The notes beneath the pieces were generated by a model, which had not been told where the DNA came from, did no database searches, and saw nothing but the letters and a program-made list of their open reading frames with translations. A stretch of 64,000 nucleotides of DNA, taken from NCBI GenBank assembly GCA_035999765.1, contig CP108521.1, positions 5,642,001-5,706,000 on the forward strand, given 5' to 3'. The position numbers were made by a program, and so were the translations under genes. This document shows positions 44,938 to 53,931 of the stretch, piece by piece. Source of the DNA: Streptomyces sp. NBC_01231 (GTDB lineage: Bacteria > Actinomycetota > Actinomycetes > Streptomycetales > Streptomycetaceae). Every line of letters starts with the position of its first letter. Within the stretch, counting starts at the first letter, position 1.

Positions 44938-47900
44938 ATGACCCCAGCCGAGCAGCCAACGGCCACTCACCCGGCCCCCGACGACGCCCTGGTCGCGGAC
45001 TCCCGCGAGCGCGCCGTCCGCGCCCTGCTGCGCCGACCGCAGCTGAAACGGCTGTGGAGCGCGCAACTCGTGGGCGGTGTCGGCGACACCCTCGCGCTTC
45101 TGGTTCTCGTTGTTCTCGCCCTCCAGGCGGCGATCGCCGAGGGTTCGTTCGGCGGTGGCTACCGGGGCGTGGCGTTCGCAGTGGCGACCGTTTTCGGGGT
45201 GCGCGTCCTCGCGACGCTGCTCTTCGGAGCCGTGCTCCTCGGCCCGCTCACCTCGCTCACCTCCCAGGACGGCCCGCTCGATCGCCGCTGGACGATGGTC
45301 GGCGCGGACGGGCTGCGGGCCGCGGTGCTCATCGTGGCGCCCCTGTGGATCGACTGGATGCCCGCGAACGCGCTGGCGATCCTCCTGGTCACCGCCTTCG
45401 TGACCGGTGTCGCCGAGCGCTTGTGGACGGTGTGCCGCGAAAGCGCGGCGCCCGCCCTGCTGCCGACGCCGCCGCCGGAGGGCGCGACGGTACGACCGCT
45501 GCCGGACCACATGGACGCCCTGCGCCGTCTGTCGCTGCGGACGACCTTCGTGGCGATCCCGCTCGCGGCCGCCGCGCTCGTCGTCGCGGGTCTGCTCAAC
45601 AACCTGCTGGGCTCGGGGATCGCCTGGTTCGCCCAGCACCAGGCTGCCCTCGCGTCCTACGTCGCGGCCGGTCTGTTCGCCGCGTCCCTGTCGGTGCTGA
45701 CCTACCTGGAACTGCCCGACACGCACACCCCGCGCGCGCGTTCGCCGCTGGAGGGACTGCGCCGCCCCAAGACGGGCACCGGCGTCGACAAGGGCCGCAC
45801 CGGCGCGATCCCCCTGTTGGTGCCGGCCTGCGCGGCCATCGCGGGAGCGGTCGCGGGCGCCGTGGGCGTCGCCGTACTGCACGCCAAGGACCTGGGCGGC
45901 GGCCCTGTGCTCTACGGCCTGATGGTGGGCATGCTGATCGGCGGAGTGGTCGTCGGCATCCGCACGGCACCCGCCCTGCTGCCGACGTTGTCGCGGCGCC
46001 GGCTGCTGGCGCTGGCGATCGCCTTCACCGGTGTCGCCCTGCTGGCCGCGGGGCTTGTCCCCGACGTCACCAGCGTGCTGCTGATCCTCGCGCTGGCGGG
46101 GGCCGGCGCGGGCGTGGCCGCCAACACCGGGCACACACTGTTGGACCAGGAGGCCGAGGAGTACCGGCGGGCCCGCACGACCGAGCACCTGCACGCGGTC
46201 GTCCGCGTGTGCGTGGCGCTGGGAGTGGTGATCGCGCCCCTGCTGGCCGCGGCGATCGGCCCGCACCGCCTGGAGAACGGCAAGTTCCTGTTCGCGCACG
46301 GCGGCGCGGCCTTCACCCTGATGCTGGTGGGCGCTCTGCTGCTGCCCGTGGCCGCGCTGGTACTGGCCAAGGTCGACGACCGTTCCGGTGTGCCGCTGCG
46401 CCACGACCTGCGGGACGCGCTGCTCGGCGGTGACGACCCGGAGACGGCGGCCGCCTCGGCCGGTTTCTTCATCGCCCTGGAGGGCGGCGACGGGGCCGGG
46501 AAGTCCACCCAGGCCGATGCGCTCGCCGAGTGGATCCGGGCCAAGGGCCACGAGGTCGTCCTCACGCGCGAGCCGGGAGCGACGCCGGTCGGCAAGCGGC
46601 TGCGGTCGATCCTGCTGGACGTGTCGAGCGCCGGGCTCTCGCACCGCGCGGAGGCGCTGCTGTACGCGGCGGACCGCGCGGAGCACGTGGACACGGTGGT
46701 GCGGCCCGCTCTGGAGCGGGGCGCGGTCGTGATCTCCGACCGGTACGTCGACTCCTCCGTTGCCTACCAGGGGGCGGGCCGTGACCTGTCCCCGACAGAG
46801 GTCGCCCGCATCAACCGCTGGGCGACGAACGGGCTTGTGCCTCATCTGACGGTGTTGCTGGACGTCTCGCCGGAGATCGCCCGCGAGCGGTTCACCGAGG
46901 CGCCGGACCGGCTGGAGTCGGAGCCGGCCGAGTTCCACGCGCGCGTGCGGTCCGGGTTCCTGACGCTGGCCGCCGCCGACCCCGGGCGTTACCTGGTCGT
47001 GGACGCGGGCCAGGAGCCCGAGGCCGTCACGACCGTCGTCCGGCACCGGCTCGACCAGATGCTGCCGCTGTCCGAGGCCGAGGTGAAGGCCCAGGAGGAG
47101 GCGCGGAAGAAGGCCGAGGAGGAGGCCCGCCGCAAGGCCGAGGAAGAGGCGGCCCGCAAGGCCGAGGAGGAGCGCCTGGAGCGTGAGCGCCAGGAGCAGC
47201 TCGAACGGCTGCGCGCCGAGGAGGAGGAGCGCAAGCGGCGCGAGTTGGAGGAGGCGCAGCGGCGCGAGGCCGAGCGGCAGGCGGAGGAGGCCCGGGTGCG
47301 GGCCGAGGAAGCGCGGCGCCGTGCCGAGGAGGAGCGGCAGCGGTTGCTCGCCGAGGAGAAGGTGCGGGCCGAGGAAGAGGCCCGGCGGAAGGCCGACGAG
47401 GAGCGGCGCCGCAAGCAGGCCGAGGAGGAGGCCCGACTGCGCGCCGAGGCCGAGGCGCGGCGCCTGGAGAAGCAGCAGAAGGCCGAGGAGGCGCTGCTGC
47501 GGGCCGAGGAGGCGCGGCGGCTGGCCGAGCAGGCGGCGGCCGCGGCGGCGGAGGGGCCCCGGCCGGCGGCGCCGCAGGGGGGCACTGCGGGAACGGACGC
47601 GTCTGGGCAGTCAGGGCAGGCGGGGCCGTCGGATCGGTTCGCGCCGAAGGATCGGTCCGGGCAGTCGCGCCGGTCGGCGCCCAGTGCCACGCCGGACGAG
47701 GCGACTGTGGCGACACCGATGGTGACGCCGACGAACGCGTCGGGCGGGCCGGTGGACGAGACGGCGGTCCTGCCGAGGGTGCGGGACGACAAGAGTGGCG
47801 GTGAGCGGAGCTCCGGCGCCGGTGGTCCCGACTCCGAGGTGACAACCGAGTTGCCACAACCGCCGGTTCCTCCGGGGGCCGCGGACGAGACCGCTGTGCT

Positions 47901-48219
47901 TCCGCCGGTTCCTCCGGGTGCCGCGGACGAGACGGCCGTACTGCCTCCCGTCCAGGACGACACTCCCTCGGACCGGGTGCCGCCGGGCTTCTTCAGGGAC
48001 GAGCAGGAGACGGCGCGGCCGGAAACGGGCGCGGACCGTACACGCGAGCTGCCGCAGGTGGACGAGGACGGGGTGCCTCGTCGGCGGGCCCGGTCGGACT
48101 GGGCCGAGGAGACGCCGTTGGACGACTTGCCGACCTTGGCGGACGAACTGCTGGGCCCGCGTGACGACGAGGAGCCCGAGGAGGGACGCGGTCGACGCGG
48201 CCGGGGGCGGCGGGGCTGA
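44938..48219 (+). CDS. tmk: MFS-like transporter fused to thymidylate kinase with coiled-coil tail
   Basis: A 1093-residue four-part protein. Residues about 40-490 form a 12-helix major-facilitator-like domain. About 509-710 form a complete thymidylate kinase (P-loop GGDGAGKST 516-524, LTREPGATPVGKRLR, DRYVDSSVAYQG) that makes dTDP from dTMP. About 713-865 are an Arg/Glu/Lys/Ala coiled coil. The tail to the end is acidic with two copies of VPPGAADETAVLPP. The kinase is essential in bacteria, so it appears to be membrane-tethered here. The reading frame is continuous and S. coelicolor has the same architecture. It lies between topA and holB. Confidence 0.92.
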   Translation: MTPAEQPTATHPAPDDALVADSRERAVRALLRRPQLKRLWSAQLVGGVGDTLALLVLVVLALQAAIAEGSFGGGYRGVAFAVATVFGVRVLATLLFGAVLLGPLTSLTSQDGPLDRRWTMVGADGLRAAVLIVAPLWIDWMPANALAILLVTAFVTGVAERLWTVCRESAAPALLPTPPPEGATVRPLPDHMDALRRLSLRTTFVAIPLAAAALVVAGLLNNLLGSGIAWFAQHQAALASYVAAGLFAASLSVLTYLELPDTHTPRARSPLEGLRRPKTGTGVDKGRTGAIPLLVPACAAIAGAVAGAVGVAVLHAKDLGGGPVLYGLMVGMLIGGVVVGIRTAPALLPTLSRRRLLALAIAFTGVALLAAGLVPDVTSVLLILALAGAGAGVAANTGHTLLDQEAEEYRRARTTEHLHAVVRVCVALGVVIAPLLAAAIGPHRLENGKFLFAHGGAAFTLMLVGALLLPVAALVLAKVDDRSGVPLRHDLRDALLGGDDPETAAASAGFFIALEGGDGAGKSTQADALAEWIRAKGHEVVLTREPGATPVGKRLRSILLDVSSAGLSHRAEALLYAADRAEHVDTVVRPALERGAVVISDRYVDSSVAYQGAGRDLSPTEVARINRWATNGLVPHLTVLLDVSPEIARERFTEAPDRLESEPAEFHARVRSGFLTLAAADPGRYLVVDAGQEPEAVTTVVRHRLDQMLPLSEAEVKAQEEARKKAEEEARRKAEEEAARKAEEERLERERQEQLERLRAEEEERKRRELEEAQRREAERQAEEARVRAEEARRRAEEERQRLLAEEKVRAEEEARRKADEERRRKQAEEEARLRAEAEARRLEKQQKAEEALLRAEEARRLAEQAAAAAAEGPRPAAPQGGTAGTDASGQSGQAGPSDRFAPKDRSGQSRRSAPSATPDEATVATPMVTPTNASGGPVDETAVLPRVRDDKSGGERSSGAGGPDSEVTTELPQPPVPPGAADETAVLPPVPPGAADETAVLPPVQDDTPSDRVPPGFFRDEQETARPETGADRTRELPQVDEDGVPRRRARSDWAEETPLDDLPTLADELLGPRDDEEPEEGRGRRGRGRRG

Positions 48220-48598
48220 ACTCCGCTCGCTCGCCCGGTGTTGAGCGGGAGCCCGGCGCCCGGCGTCGAGCGGGTGGCAGGGACGACGGGCGGGCACGGG
48301 CGCGGGGCGACCCGCGCCGGGGCCGGCGTGGCGGACAAGGGCGTGCCCACCGCTTACCGGGGTGGGCACGCGGTGGTCCGGCCGAGGTTGCCGGCACACC
48401 TGCCGCGCCGCGTTGAGCATCCCGTGCGTCAGGCCCGCCCGTTCGGCGGGCACGGCGGCCATCATCGCGGCGGTGGGTGGCGGCACCGCCGGATGGCGCC
48501 CGTGACCGCCTGCGCCCCCGCCGTCGGCGCCCGTTGTCAGTGGTCGCCCCCACAATGGACCCCGTACAGCGAAACGTGACGAAAGGGCGGGGTGACGC
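48220..48598. other. Gap between tmk and holB
   Basis: A 380-bp region with a terminator hairpin (48341-48371) and otherwise no supported gene. The holB promoter is probably near 48480-48580. Confidence 0.5.
48341..48371 (+). terminator. tmk terminator
   Basis: GCGTGCCCACC (48341-48351) and GGTGGGCACGC (48361-48371) form a perfect 11-bp stem with a 9-nt loop. Confidence 0.75.
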
Positions 48599-49804
48599 AT
48601 GACCGTCTGGGACGACCTGGTCGGCCAGGAGAAGGTGAGCGAGCAGCTCGATGCCGCTGCCCGGGACGCCGACGCCCTGGTCACCGCGGCCGCCGCGGAC
48701 ACGCCGCCGCCCGAGGCGTCGAAGATGACACACGCCTGGCTGTTCACGGGACCGCCCGGAGCGGGGCGGAACCAGGCAGCGCGGGCCTTCGCCGCCGCGC
48801 TGCAGTGCGTCAGCCCCGACCGGGCCCTCGGCGGATCCCCCGGCTGCGGGTTCTGCGACGGCTGCCACACGGCACTCGTCGGTACCCACGCCGACGTCAG
48901 CACCGTCGCCGCCGTCGGCTCGCAGATCCTGGCGGACGACATGCGTGACACCGTCCGCAAGTCGTTCACCTCGCCTGCCAACGGCCGCTGGCAGGTCATC
49001 CTCGTCGAGGACGCGGAGCGGCTGAACGAGAAGTCGGCCAACGCCGTCCTCAAGGCCGTGGAGGAGCCCGCTTCCCGCACGGTGTGGCTGCTGTGCGCCC
49101 CTTCCATCGAGGATGTGCTGCCCACCATCCGCTCCCGCTGCCGCCATCTGAACCTGAGCACGCCGTCCGTCGACGCCGTCGCGGACATGCTCGTACGACG
49201 GGAGGGCGTCGAGCCGGCCGCCGCGATGGCCGCCGCCCGCGCCACCCAGGGACATGTCGACCGTGCCCGCCGCCTGGCCGTCGACCCGGCCGCGCGCGAG
49301 CGCCGGGCGGCGGTCCTCAAGCTGCCCCTGCGCATCGACGACGTCGGCGGGTGCCTCAAGGCCGCCCAGGAACTGGTCGACGCGGCGGCCGCGGACGCCA
49401 AGCAGCTCGCCGAGGATCGGGACGGCAAGGAGACCGAGGAGCTCAAGGCGGCGATGGGGGCCTCCCAGGGGGGTCGCATGCCGCGCGGCACGGCGGGCGT
49501 CATGAAGGATCTGGAGGACAAGCAGAAGCGCCGCAGGACCCGCACACAGCGCGACAGCCTCGACCTCGCGCTCACCGACCTCACCGCCTTCTACCGCGAC
49601 GTCCTCGCCCTCCAGCTCGGCTCCCGGGTGGCGATCGCCAACGCGGACGCCGGGGACGCCCTGGAGCGGATCGCCCGCGGCAGCTCCCCGGAGTCCACGC
49701 TTCGCCGCATCGAGGCGATCGCCGCGTGCCGTGAGGCCCTCGACCGCAATGTGGCCCCGCTCCTGGCGGTGGAGGCGATGACGATGACACTCAGAGCGGG
49801 CTGA
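48599..49804 (+). CDS. holB: DNA polymerase III delta-prime subunit
   Basis: A 401-residue clamp-loader subunit of the AAA+ family. The P-loop is degenerate (GPPGAGRNQ, 51-59, no GKT/S), as expected for the non-hydrolysing delta-prime. The zinc module uses Cys70, Cys83, Cys86 and Cys89. The sensor-type SRC motif appears as IRSRCRHL. It helps load the sliding clamp at replication forks. ATG 48599 has gaaagggcgggg upstream. A Lys/Arg-rich segment (DLEDKQKRRRTRTQR) lies near residue 310. Confidence 0.93.
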   Translation: MTVWDDLVGQEKVSEQLDAAARDADALVTAAAADTPPPEASKMTHAWLFTGPPGAGRNQAARAFAAALQCVSPDRALGGSPGCGFCDGCHTALVGTHADVSTVAAVGSQILADDMRDTVRKSFTSPANGRWQVILVEDAERLNEKSANAVLKAVEEPASRTVWLLCAPSIEDVLPTIRSRCRHLNLSTPSVDAVADMLVRREGVEPAAAMAAARATQGHVDRARRLAVDPAARERRAAVLKLPLRIDDVGGCLKAAQELVDAAAADAKQLAEDRDGKETEELKAAMGASQGGRMPRGTAGVMKDLEDKQKRRRTRTQRDSLDLALTDLTAFYRDVLALQLGSRVAIANADAGDALERIARGSSPESTLRRIEAIAACREALDRNVAPLLAVEAMTMTLRAG

Positions 49805-49926
49805 GCCGCCGACAGCGCCGGGCTGAGCGGCCGACGCCCGACGACAGGAGGTTGACGACGTCCCTCGTACGGGGCAGCGTGTGCACGGAGAGCGTTTGAT
49901 CCACCGCGCAGAGTTACGCTCGGTCG

Positions 49927-51585
49927 ATGTACATCAGGCGCAGCCCCCGCCCTGGCACGACAGCAGACCGGACCGACCCGCCCGGCCCACATCTCACCAG
50001 GCACAGCACCCCTGTCCGCGCGCGCAGAGCGCGTATGGGCGGCGTTATCGTGGCCGTCGCCGCGATGCTCGTCTCCGCCTGTTCCGCCTGTTCGGCTGGG
50101 AGTACGACGACCGCCGGTGCCGCGGCCCAGGCGGCCCTCGCCTCGCTGCCGCGGGCCACACCGACGGTCCTCGCGTCGTACTACGACCAGAAGCCGGACT
50201 GGCGCTCCTGCACAGTCCCCGGCTTCCAGTGCGCCACGCTGAAAGCGCCGCTCGACTACGCGAAGCCGGCCGACGGCGACGTCAGGCTCGCCGTCGCCCG
50301 CAAGAAGGCCACGGGCCCCGGCAGCCGCCTCGGTTCGCTGCTCGTCAACCCCGGCGGGCCGGGCGGCTCGGCGATCGACTACCTCCAGGCGTACGCGGGG
50401 ATCGGCTACCCGGTGGAGGTCCGGGCCCGCTACGACCTGGTCGCGGTCGATCCGCGCGGCGTCGCCCGCAGTGAGCCCGTGAAATGCCTCAGCAGGCGGG
50501 ACATGGACCGGTACACGCAGATGGACAGCACGCCGGACGACCAGCGGGAGACCACGGAACTCGTCGACGCGTACAAGAAGTTCGCCGAGGGCTGCGGGGC
50601 GGACTCGCCGAAACTGCTGCGGCATGTGTCCACCGTCGAGACGGCCCGGGACATGGACATCGTGCGGGCGGCGCTGGGTGACACGAAGCTGAACTACGTG
50701 GGTGCGTCGTACGGCACCTTCCTCGGGGCGACGTACGCGGGACTCTTCCCCGGCCGGTCGGGCCGACTGGTCCTGGACGGCGCGATGGACCCGTCGCTGC
50801 CGGCCCGCCGGCTGAACCTCGATCAGACGGCGGGCTTCGAGACGGCGTTCCAGTCCTTCGCGAAGGACTGCGTTCGGCAGCCGGACTGCCCGCTGGGCAG
50901 GAAGGGCACGCCGACCGCCGAGGTCGGCCGGAACCTCAAGGCCTTCTTCGGGAAGCTGGACGCGCACCCGATCCCGAGTGGCGACGCGGACGGCCGCAGG
51001 CTCGGCGAGGCCCTCGCCACCACCGGTGTGATCGCGGCGATGTACGACGAGGGGTCGTGGGAGCAGGCGCGCGAGGCACTGACCTCGGCGATGAAGGAGA
51101 GCGACGGCGCGGGTCTGCTGGCCCTCTCCGACACCTACTACGACCGTGACGCCGGTGGCGGCTACGCGAACCTGATGTTCGCCAACGCCGCCGTGAACTG
51201 CCTCGACCTCCCCGCGGCCTTCGACACCCCCGAGGAGGTGCGCAGGGCGCTGCCCGCCTTCGAGAAGGCGTCCCCGGTCTTCGGCGAGGGCCTCGCCTGG
51301 GCCTCCCTGAACTGCGCGTACTGGCCGGTGCGGGCGACCGGCGAGCCGCACCGCATCGAGGCGAGGGGCGCCGCCCCGATCGTCGTGGTCGGCACCACCC
51401 GCGACCCGGCGACTCCCTACCGCTGGGCCCGCGCCCTGGCCGCCCAGCTCTCCTCGGCCCGCCTCCTCACCTACAAGGGCGACGGCCACACCGCCTACGG
51501 CCGGGGGAGCGCCTGCATCGACTCCACGATCAACGCGTACCTGCTCCGCGGCACCCCTCCGACGGACGGAAAGCGCTGTTCCTAG
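49927..51585 (+). CDS. Secreted alpha/beta hydrolase (tripeptidyl aminopeptidase-like)
   Basis: A 552-residue exported peptidase of the TAP/SlpD family, which releases N-terminal tripeptides. The basic N-terminus leads to a hydrophobic segment ending VSACSACSAG, a lipobox-like site. The nucleophile is Ser261 in VGASYGTFLG, the oxyanion region is NPGGPGGS, the acid Asp is in TTRDPATP, and the base His is in GDGHTAYG. Four paired cysteines occur in the C-terminal half. ATG 49927 has no convincing ribosome site; ATG 50035 would still keep the signal peptide. Confidence 0.85.
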   Translation: MYIRRSPRPGTTADRTDPPGPHLTRHSTPVRARRARMGGVIVAVAAMLVSACSACSAGSTTTAGAAAQAALASLPRATPTVLASYYDQKPDWRSCTVPGFQCATLKAPLDYAKPADGDVRLAVARKKATGPGSRLGSLLVNPGGPGGSAIDYLQAYAGIGYPVEVRARYDLVAVDPRGVARSEPVKCLSRRDMDRYTQMDSTPDDQRETTELVDAYKKFAEGCGADSPKLLRHVSTVETARDMDIVRAALGDTKLNYVGASYGTFLGATYAGLFPGRSGRLVLDGAMDPSLPARRLNLDQTAGFETAFQSFAKDCVRQPDCPLGRKGTPTAEVGRNLKAFFGKLDAHPIPSGDADGRRLGEALATTGVIAAMYDEGSWEQAREALTSAMKESDGAGLLALSDTYYDRDAGGGYANLMFANAAVNCLDLPAAFDTPEEVRRALPAFEKASPVFGEGLAWASLNCAYWPVRATGEPHRIEARGAAPIVVVGTTRDPATPYRWARALAAQLSSARLLTYKGDGHTAYGRGSACIDSTINAYLLRGTPPTDGKRCS

Positions 51586-51651
51586 CCCCGAGAACGGCCT
51601 GCCCGAAGCATGCCGGCACCGGCCCGCCGCCTGCCTCCCGCCCGCCCCCCG

Positions 51652-51676
51652 CCCCGGGGACCCCGCCTCCGGGGCT
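51652..51676 (+). terminator. Hairpin after the peptidase gene
   Basis: GCCCCGG (51652-51658) and CCGGGGC (51670-51676) form a 7-bp stem with an 11-nt loop between the peptidase gene and tRNA-Thr. Confidence 0.5.
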
Positions 51677-51679
51677 GGT

Positions 51680-51709
51680 TCGGAGCACCCTCGGAAACTG
51701 TGTAGACTT
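51680..51709 (+). promoter_or_regulatory. Candidate tRNA-Thr promoter
   Basis: TTCGGA at 51680 and TAGACT at 51704, separated by 18 bp, resemble weak -35 and -10 boxes, 38 bp before the tRNA. Only a visual match. Confidence 0.35.
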
Positions 51710-51746
51710 ACCCGCGTTGCTGATCGCACCATGGTGTCGACAGCGC

Positions 51747-51820
51747 GCCGCCTTAGCTCAGATGGCCAGAGCAACGCACTCGTAATGCGTAGGTCTCGGG
51801 TTCGAATCCCGAAGGCGGCT
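51747..51820 (+). tRNA. tRNA-Thr (anticodon CGU)
   Basis: A 74-nt cloverleaf. Acceptor arms GCCGCCT and AGGCGGC pair fully, the D arm contains AGCTCAGATGGCCAGAGCA, the anticodon stem is ACGCA/TGCGT with loop CTCGTAA (anticodon CGT), and the T arm is CGGGTTCGAATCCCG. The 3' CCA is not encoded. It marks the boundary between the conserved core and the accessory region. Confidence 0.95.
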
Positions 51821-51826
51821 CTGTGG

Positions 51827-51861
51827 AAGCCTCAGGACTCACTCGCCGTGACCTGGGGCTT
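51827..51861 (+). terminator. tRNA-Thr terminator
   Basis: AAGCCTCAGG (51827-51836) and CCTGGGGCTT (51852-51861) pair over 10 bp with one T-G wobble, followed by T-rich sequence tttgctttttcttggctttt. Confidence 0.75.
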
Positions 51862-52385
51862 TTGCTTTTTCTTGGCTTTTCCTCGCGGTGCCCACCCGGT
51901 CTGGTGGCCGCCGCTGGAGGGCGCCGGTGGACAACCGGTGGACAAGCGTGCAGCAGGTGTGCAGAGCGGTGGACGGACGAGCCTGCGAGTAGAGGACCGT
52001 CGTGCCAGTTGCCAACGGGCGGCACGGCTGCGTGTGTCGGCAGTCGGCGACGGTGACGTTGGAGGGTTTCCATAAAATGGGGGAGCGGCGACGGCGTTTG
52101 GTGAAGAACCGGCCAGGGGCTTTACTACGGGGGAGCCGGTCGTGATCATTGTGCGCTTCGATGCCGGCGTCGGGGACTTTATCCTCGACGTCCTGGCTTC
52201 GTTCACGATGGCCTCCCGCCAGGTGGTGTAGGGGATCAAGGCACCGGAATCCGTAGGCCAGAGACGGTGACCCCGCCCTGTCGGGCGTCCAACTCGCCTC
52301 ACCGCGACCGAGGATGCCGTCCGTCAGCCCCAACAGGTAACCCAAAGCGTTCCCGCCCGGAACAAGACTGAGCGACGATGACGGG
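51862..52385. other. Start of accessory region, no supported gene
   Basis: About 520 bp of lower-GC sequence. It includes two ggtggacaa copies (51926-51934, 51937-51945), whose complement TTGTCCACC is close to the streptomycete DnaA box. The rest reads as decayed sequence with stops in all frames at intervals. Confidence 0.5.
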
Positions 52386-52730
52386 ATGACGATTAGACGT
52401 GTGGTGGCAGTCGTGACGTGCGTCGTGGTCGCAGTCTTGGGATGGGTGTTCGCTGTCTCGCAATGGGAGACAGCGAACCGGATCGCGACGGTAGCCTCCG
52501 CGTTGGCGGGGGTCGCGGCGGTAGGCATCGGGATCTGGGCTGCGCTCGCCAGCGCCAGCCAAGCAGGCATTGTCGTGCGCGATACCAGTGCCGCCAAGAC
52601 AGCAGGAGCTGGTAACGCGGTTACTGGATACCAAGCGCGCAGGTCCGCAGGCCCCGTCACTGTAGAGAGGACCGGTAACGCCGAGGCATCAGGGGAAGGC
52701 GACGCAATCAGCGGATACAGCGGGAAGTAA
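52386..52730 (+). CDS. Small membrane protein with two Gly/Ala-rich 19-residue motifs
   Basis: A 114-residue protein of no recognised family. Two hydrophobic helices (about 5-25 and 35-57) put the C-terminal half on one side of the membrane. That half has two copies of one motif: VRDTSAAKTAGAGNAVTGY (64-82) and VERTGNAEASGEGDAISGY (93-111). The shared pattern is V-x2-T-[GS]-x-A-x3-G-x-G-x-A-[IV]-[ST]-G-Y. The next gene's product has a third copy at its N-terminus. The layout (membrane effector-like part, C-terminal motif) recalls paired bacterial amyloid-type signalling motifs. That is an inference; the function is unknown. ATG 52386 lacks a strong ribosome site. Confidence 0.7.
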   Translation: MTIRRVVAVVTCVVVAVLGWVFAVSQWETANRIATVASALAGVAAVGIGIWAALASASQAGIVVRDTSAAKTAGAGNAVTGYQARRSAGPVTVERTGNAEASGEGDAISGYSGK

Positions 52731-52749
52731 CATCAGTAGGGGCGGTGCA

Positions 52750-53442
52750 GTGAAACGGCGGGGTATCGAGGTTCGGGAAACGGGTTCAGCCACTTCCGGG
52801 CCGTACGGCATGTCGATTAGCGGCTACGTCCGCAAACTCTGGGTGTGGCGCGGCATCACCATCAACAAGGCGCCCACTGCGGACGCGGCGGTCCGCGCGG
52901 CTCTCGCCGTCGACCGCATACAAGCCCAGCGCGACGCCGCTGATGCATTCGACAAGGCCGCTACCGATGTTCTACGAGACGCTCGTATGGCAGCTACTGA
53001 GAGAGCATGCCTGCCGGAGTCCTGGCCGAGTGTTGAAGACGCGCTCAACACTCTCGACAGCACGGGTCCCGAGGAGGTCTTGAAGGCCGCCCGTACCGTC
53101 CGTCTACTCCTCAGCCTGCTACCGGACTCTGCAGCGTGCTGCGCTGCAATCTCCCACCTCAACGCCGAGGAACGAACCGCCCTCGACGAAGTCGCGATCG
53201 CGGTCCAATGGGCTGAGGGGGACATCAATGCGCACGTGCACATTGCTGAAGAGCGGGCCCATGACGCGATGGAATGCGTTCAGCGAATGGGAGGTGGCTT
53301 CCTGTGGGTGCATCTACGCGAAGGGCTCCTCCTCAAAGATATGGGGCCGCGCTACCAAAGAGCTATCGGGGAAGCAGACGTAGCGTTGCGGGATTTTCGA
53401 TCGCTGGTCCGTCAGCTCCTCAACGGCAGCGAAAGAGATTGA
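52750..53442 (+). CDS. Helical protein with N-terminal copy of the shared motif
   Basis: A 230-residue protein of no recognised family. Residues 8-26, VRETGSATSGPYGMSISGY, align without gaps to the two motifs in the upstream membrane protein. After a short hydrophobic stretch (VRKLWVWRGITI), the rest is predicted mostly helical, with Ala/Asp/Glu-rich segments and no NTPase, nuclease or DNA-binding signature that I can see. GTG 52750 lies 20 bp after the upstream stop with ggggcgg before it, so the two genes are probably one operon. It is followed by a decayed recombinase. Confidence 0.7.
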   Translation: MKRRGIEVRETGSATSGPYGMSISGYVRKLWVWRGITINKAPTADAAVRAALAVDRIQAQRDAADAFDKAATDVLRDARMAATERACLPESWPSVEDALNTLDSTGPEEVLKAARTVRLLLSLLPDSAACCAAISHLNAEERTALDEVAIAVQWAEGDINAHVHIAEERAHDAMECVQRMGGGFLWVHLREGLLLKDMGPRYQRAIGEADVALRDFRSLVRQLLNGSERD

Positions 53443-53452
53443 TCGCTGCCAG

Positions 53453-53794
53453 ATGAGCGGCACACAAACTGACTTCGGAGACAGGGCCACCATGGAAGGC
53501 CGGGCCATGTTCGGGATGCTCAGCGTGCTCGCGGAGCTCCAGAGAGAGCTGATCGTGGCGAACACGAACGACGGGCTCGCCTCCGCGCGGGCCCGCGGCC
53601 GGGTCGGTGGGCGCCAGCCGAAGCTCACAGCCGACCAGGCTGAGCTCGCCCAGCAGCTCTACGACGCCCGGGAGAAGACCGTCCAGCAGATCGCCGACAT
53701 GTTCAGCGTGCCCCGTTCCACGGTGTACGGGCACCTCGACAAGGCCAAGACCGTTCCCCGCCAGCCGAAGAAGACGACGACCGGCAAGTGCTGA
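53453..53794 (+). pseudogene. Serine recombinase remnant (C-terminal part)
   Basis: The 113 codons correspond to the last part of a resolvase/invertase: MEGRAMFGMLSVLAELQRELI is the long E helix, ARARGRVGGRQPKL the hinge, and TVQQIADMFSVPRSTVYGHL the DNA-binding helix-turn-helix. The catalytic domain with its serine (about 100 residues) is missing; the previous gene ends 10 bp upstream. It is a remnant of a site-specific recombinase, probably non-functional for strand exchange but possibly still able to bind DNA. Confidence 0.85.
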
Positions 53795-53931
53795 TCGCTT
53801 CCGGCGGGCATATGTTGCCAGCGACGGAGCTAGGGACCGTCGGCCGCTATCATTGACCTCCCAGCCGCTCCGTTGCGGCGGCTGCGGCCCAGTCGAACGG
53901 CCCGTGACCGTGCGGCGATAACGGCCCGAAG

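Noticed and set aside
51862..52385. A gene for an integrase facing the tRNA
   Set aside because: Minus-strand frames here show no recombinase motif and are broken by stops; only a vague Lys/Gln-rich stretch near the tRNA is reminiscent.
53453..53794. A complete small DNA-binding gene
   Set aside because: The sequence matches only the tail of a serine recombinase and begins in the middle of its long helix, so a remnant is the better call.
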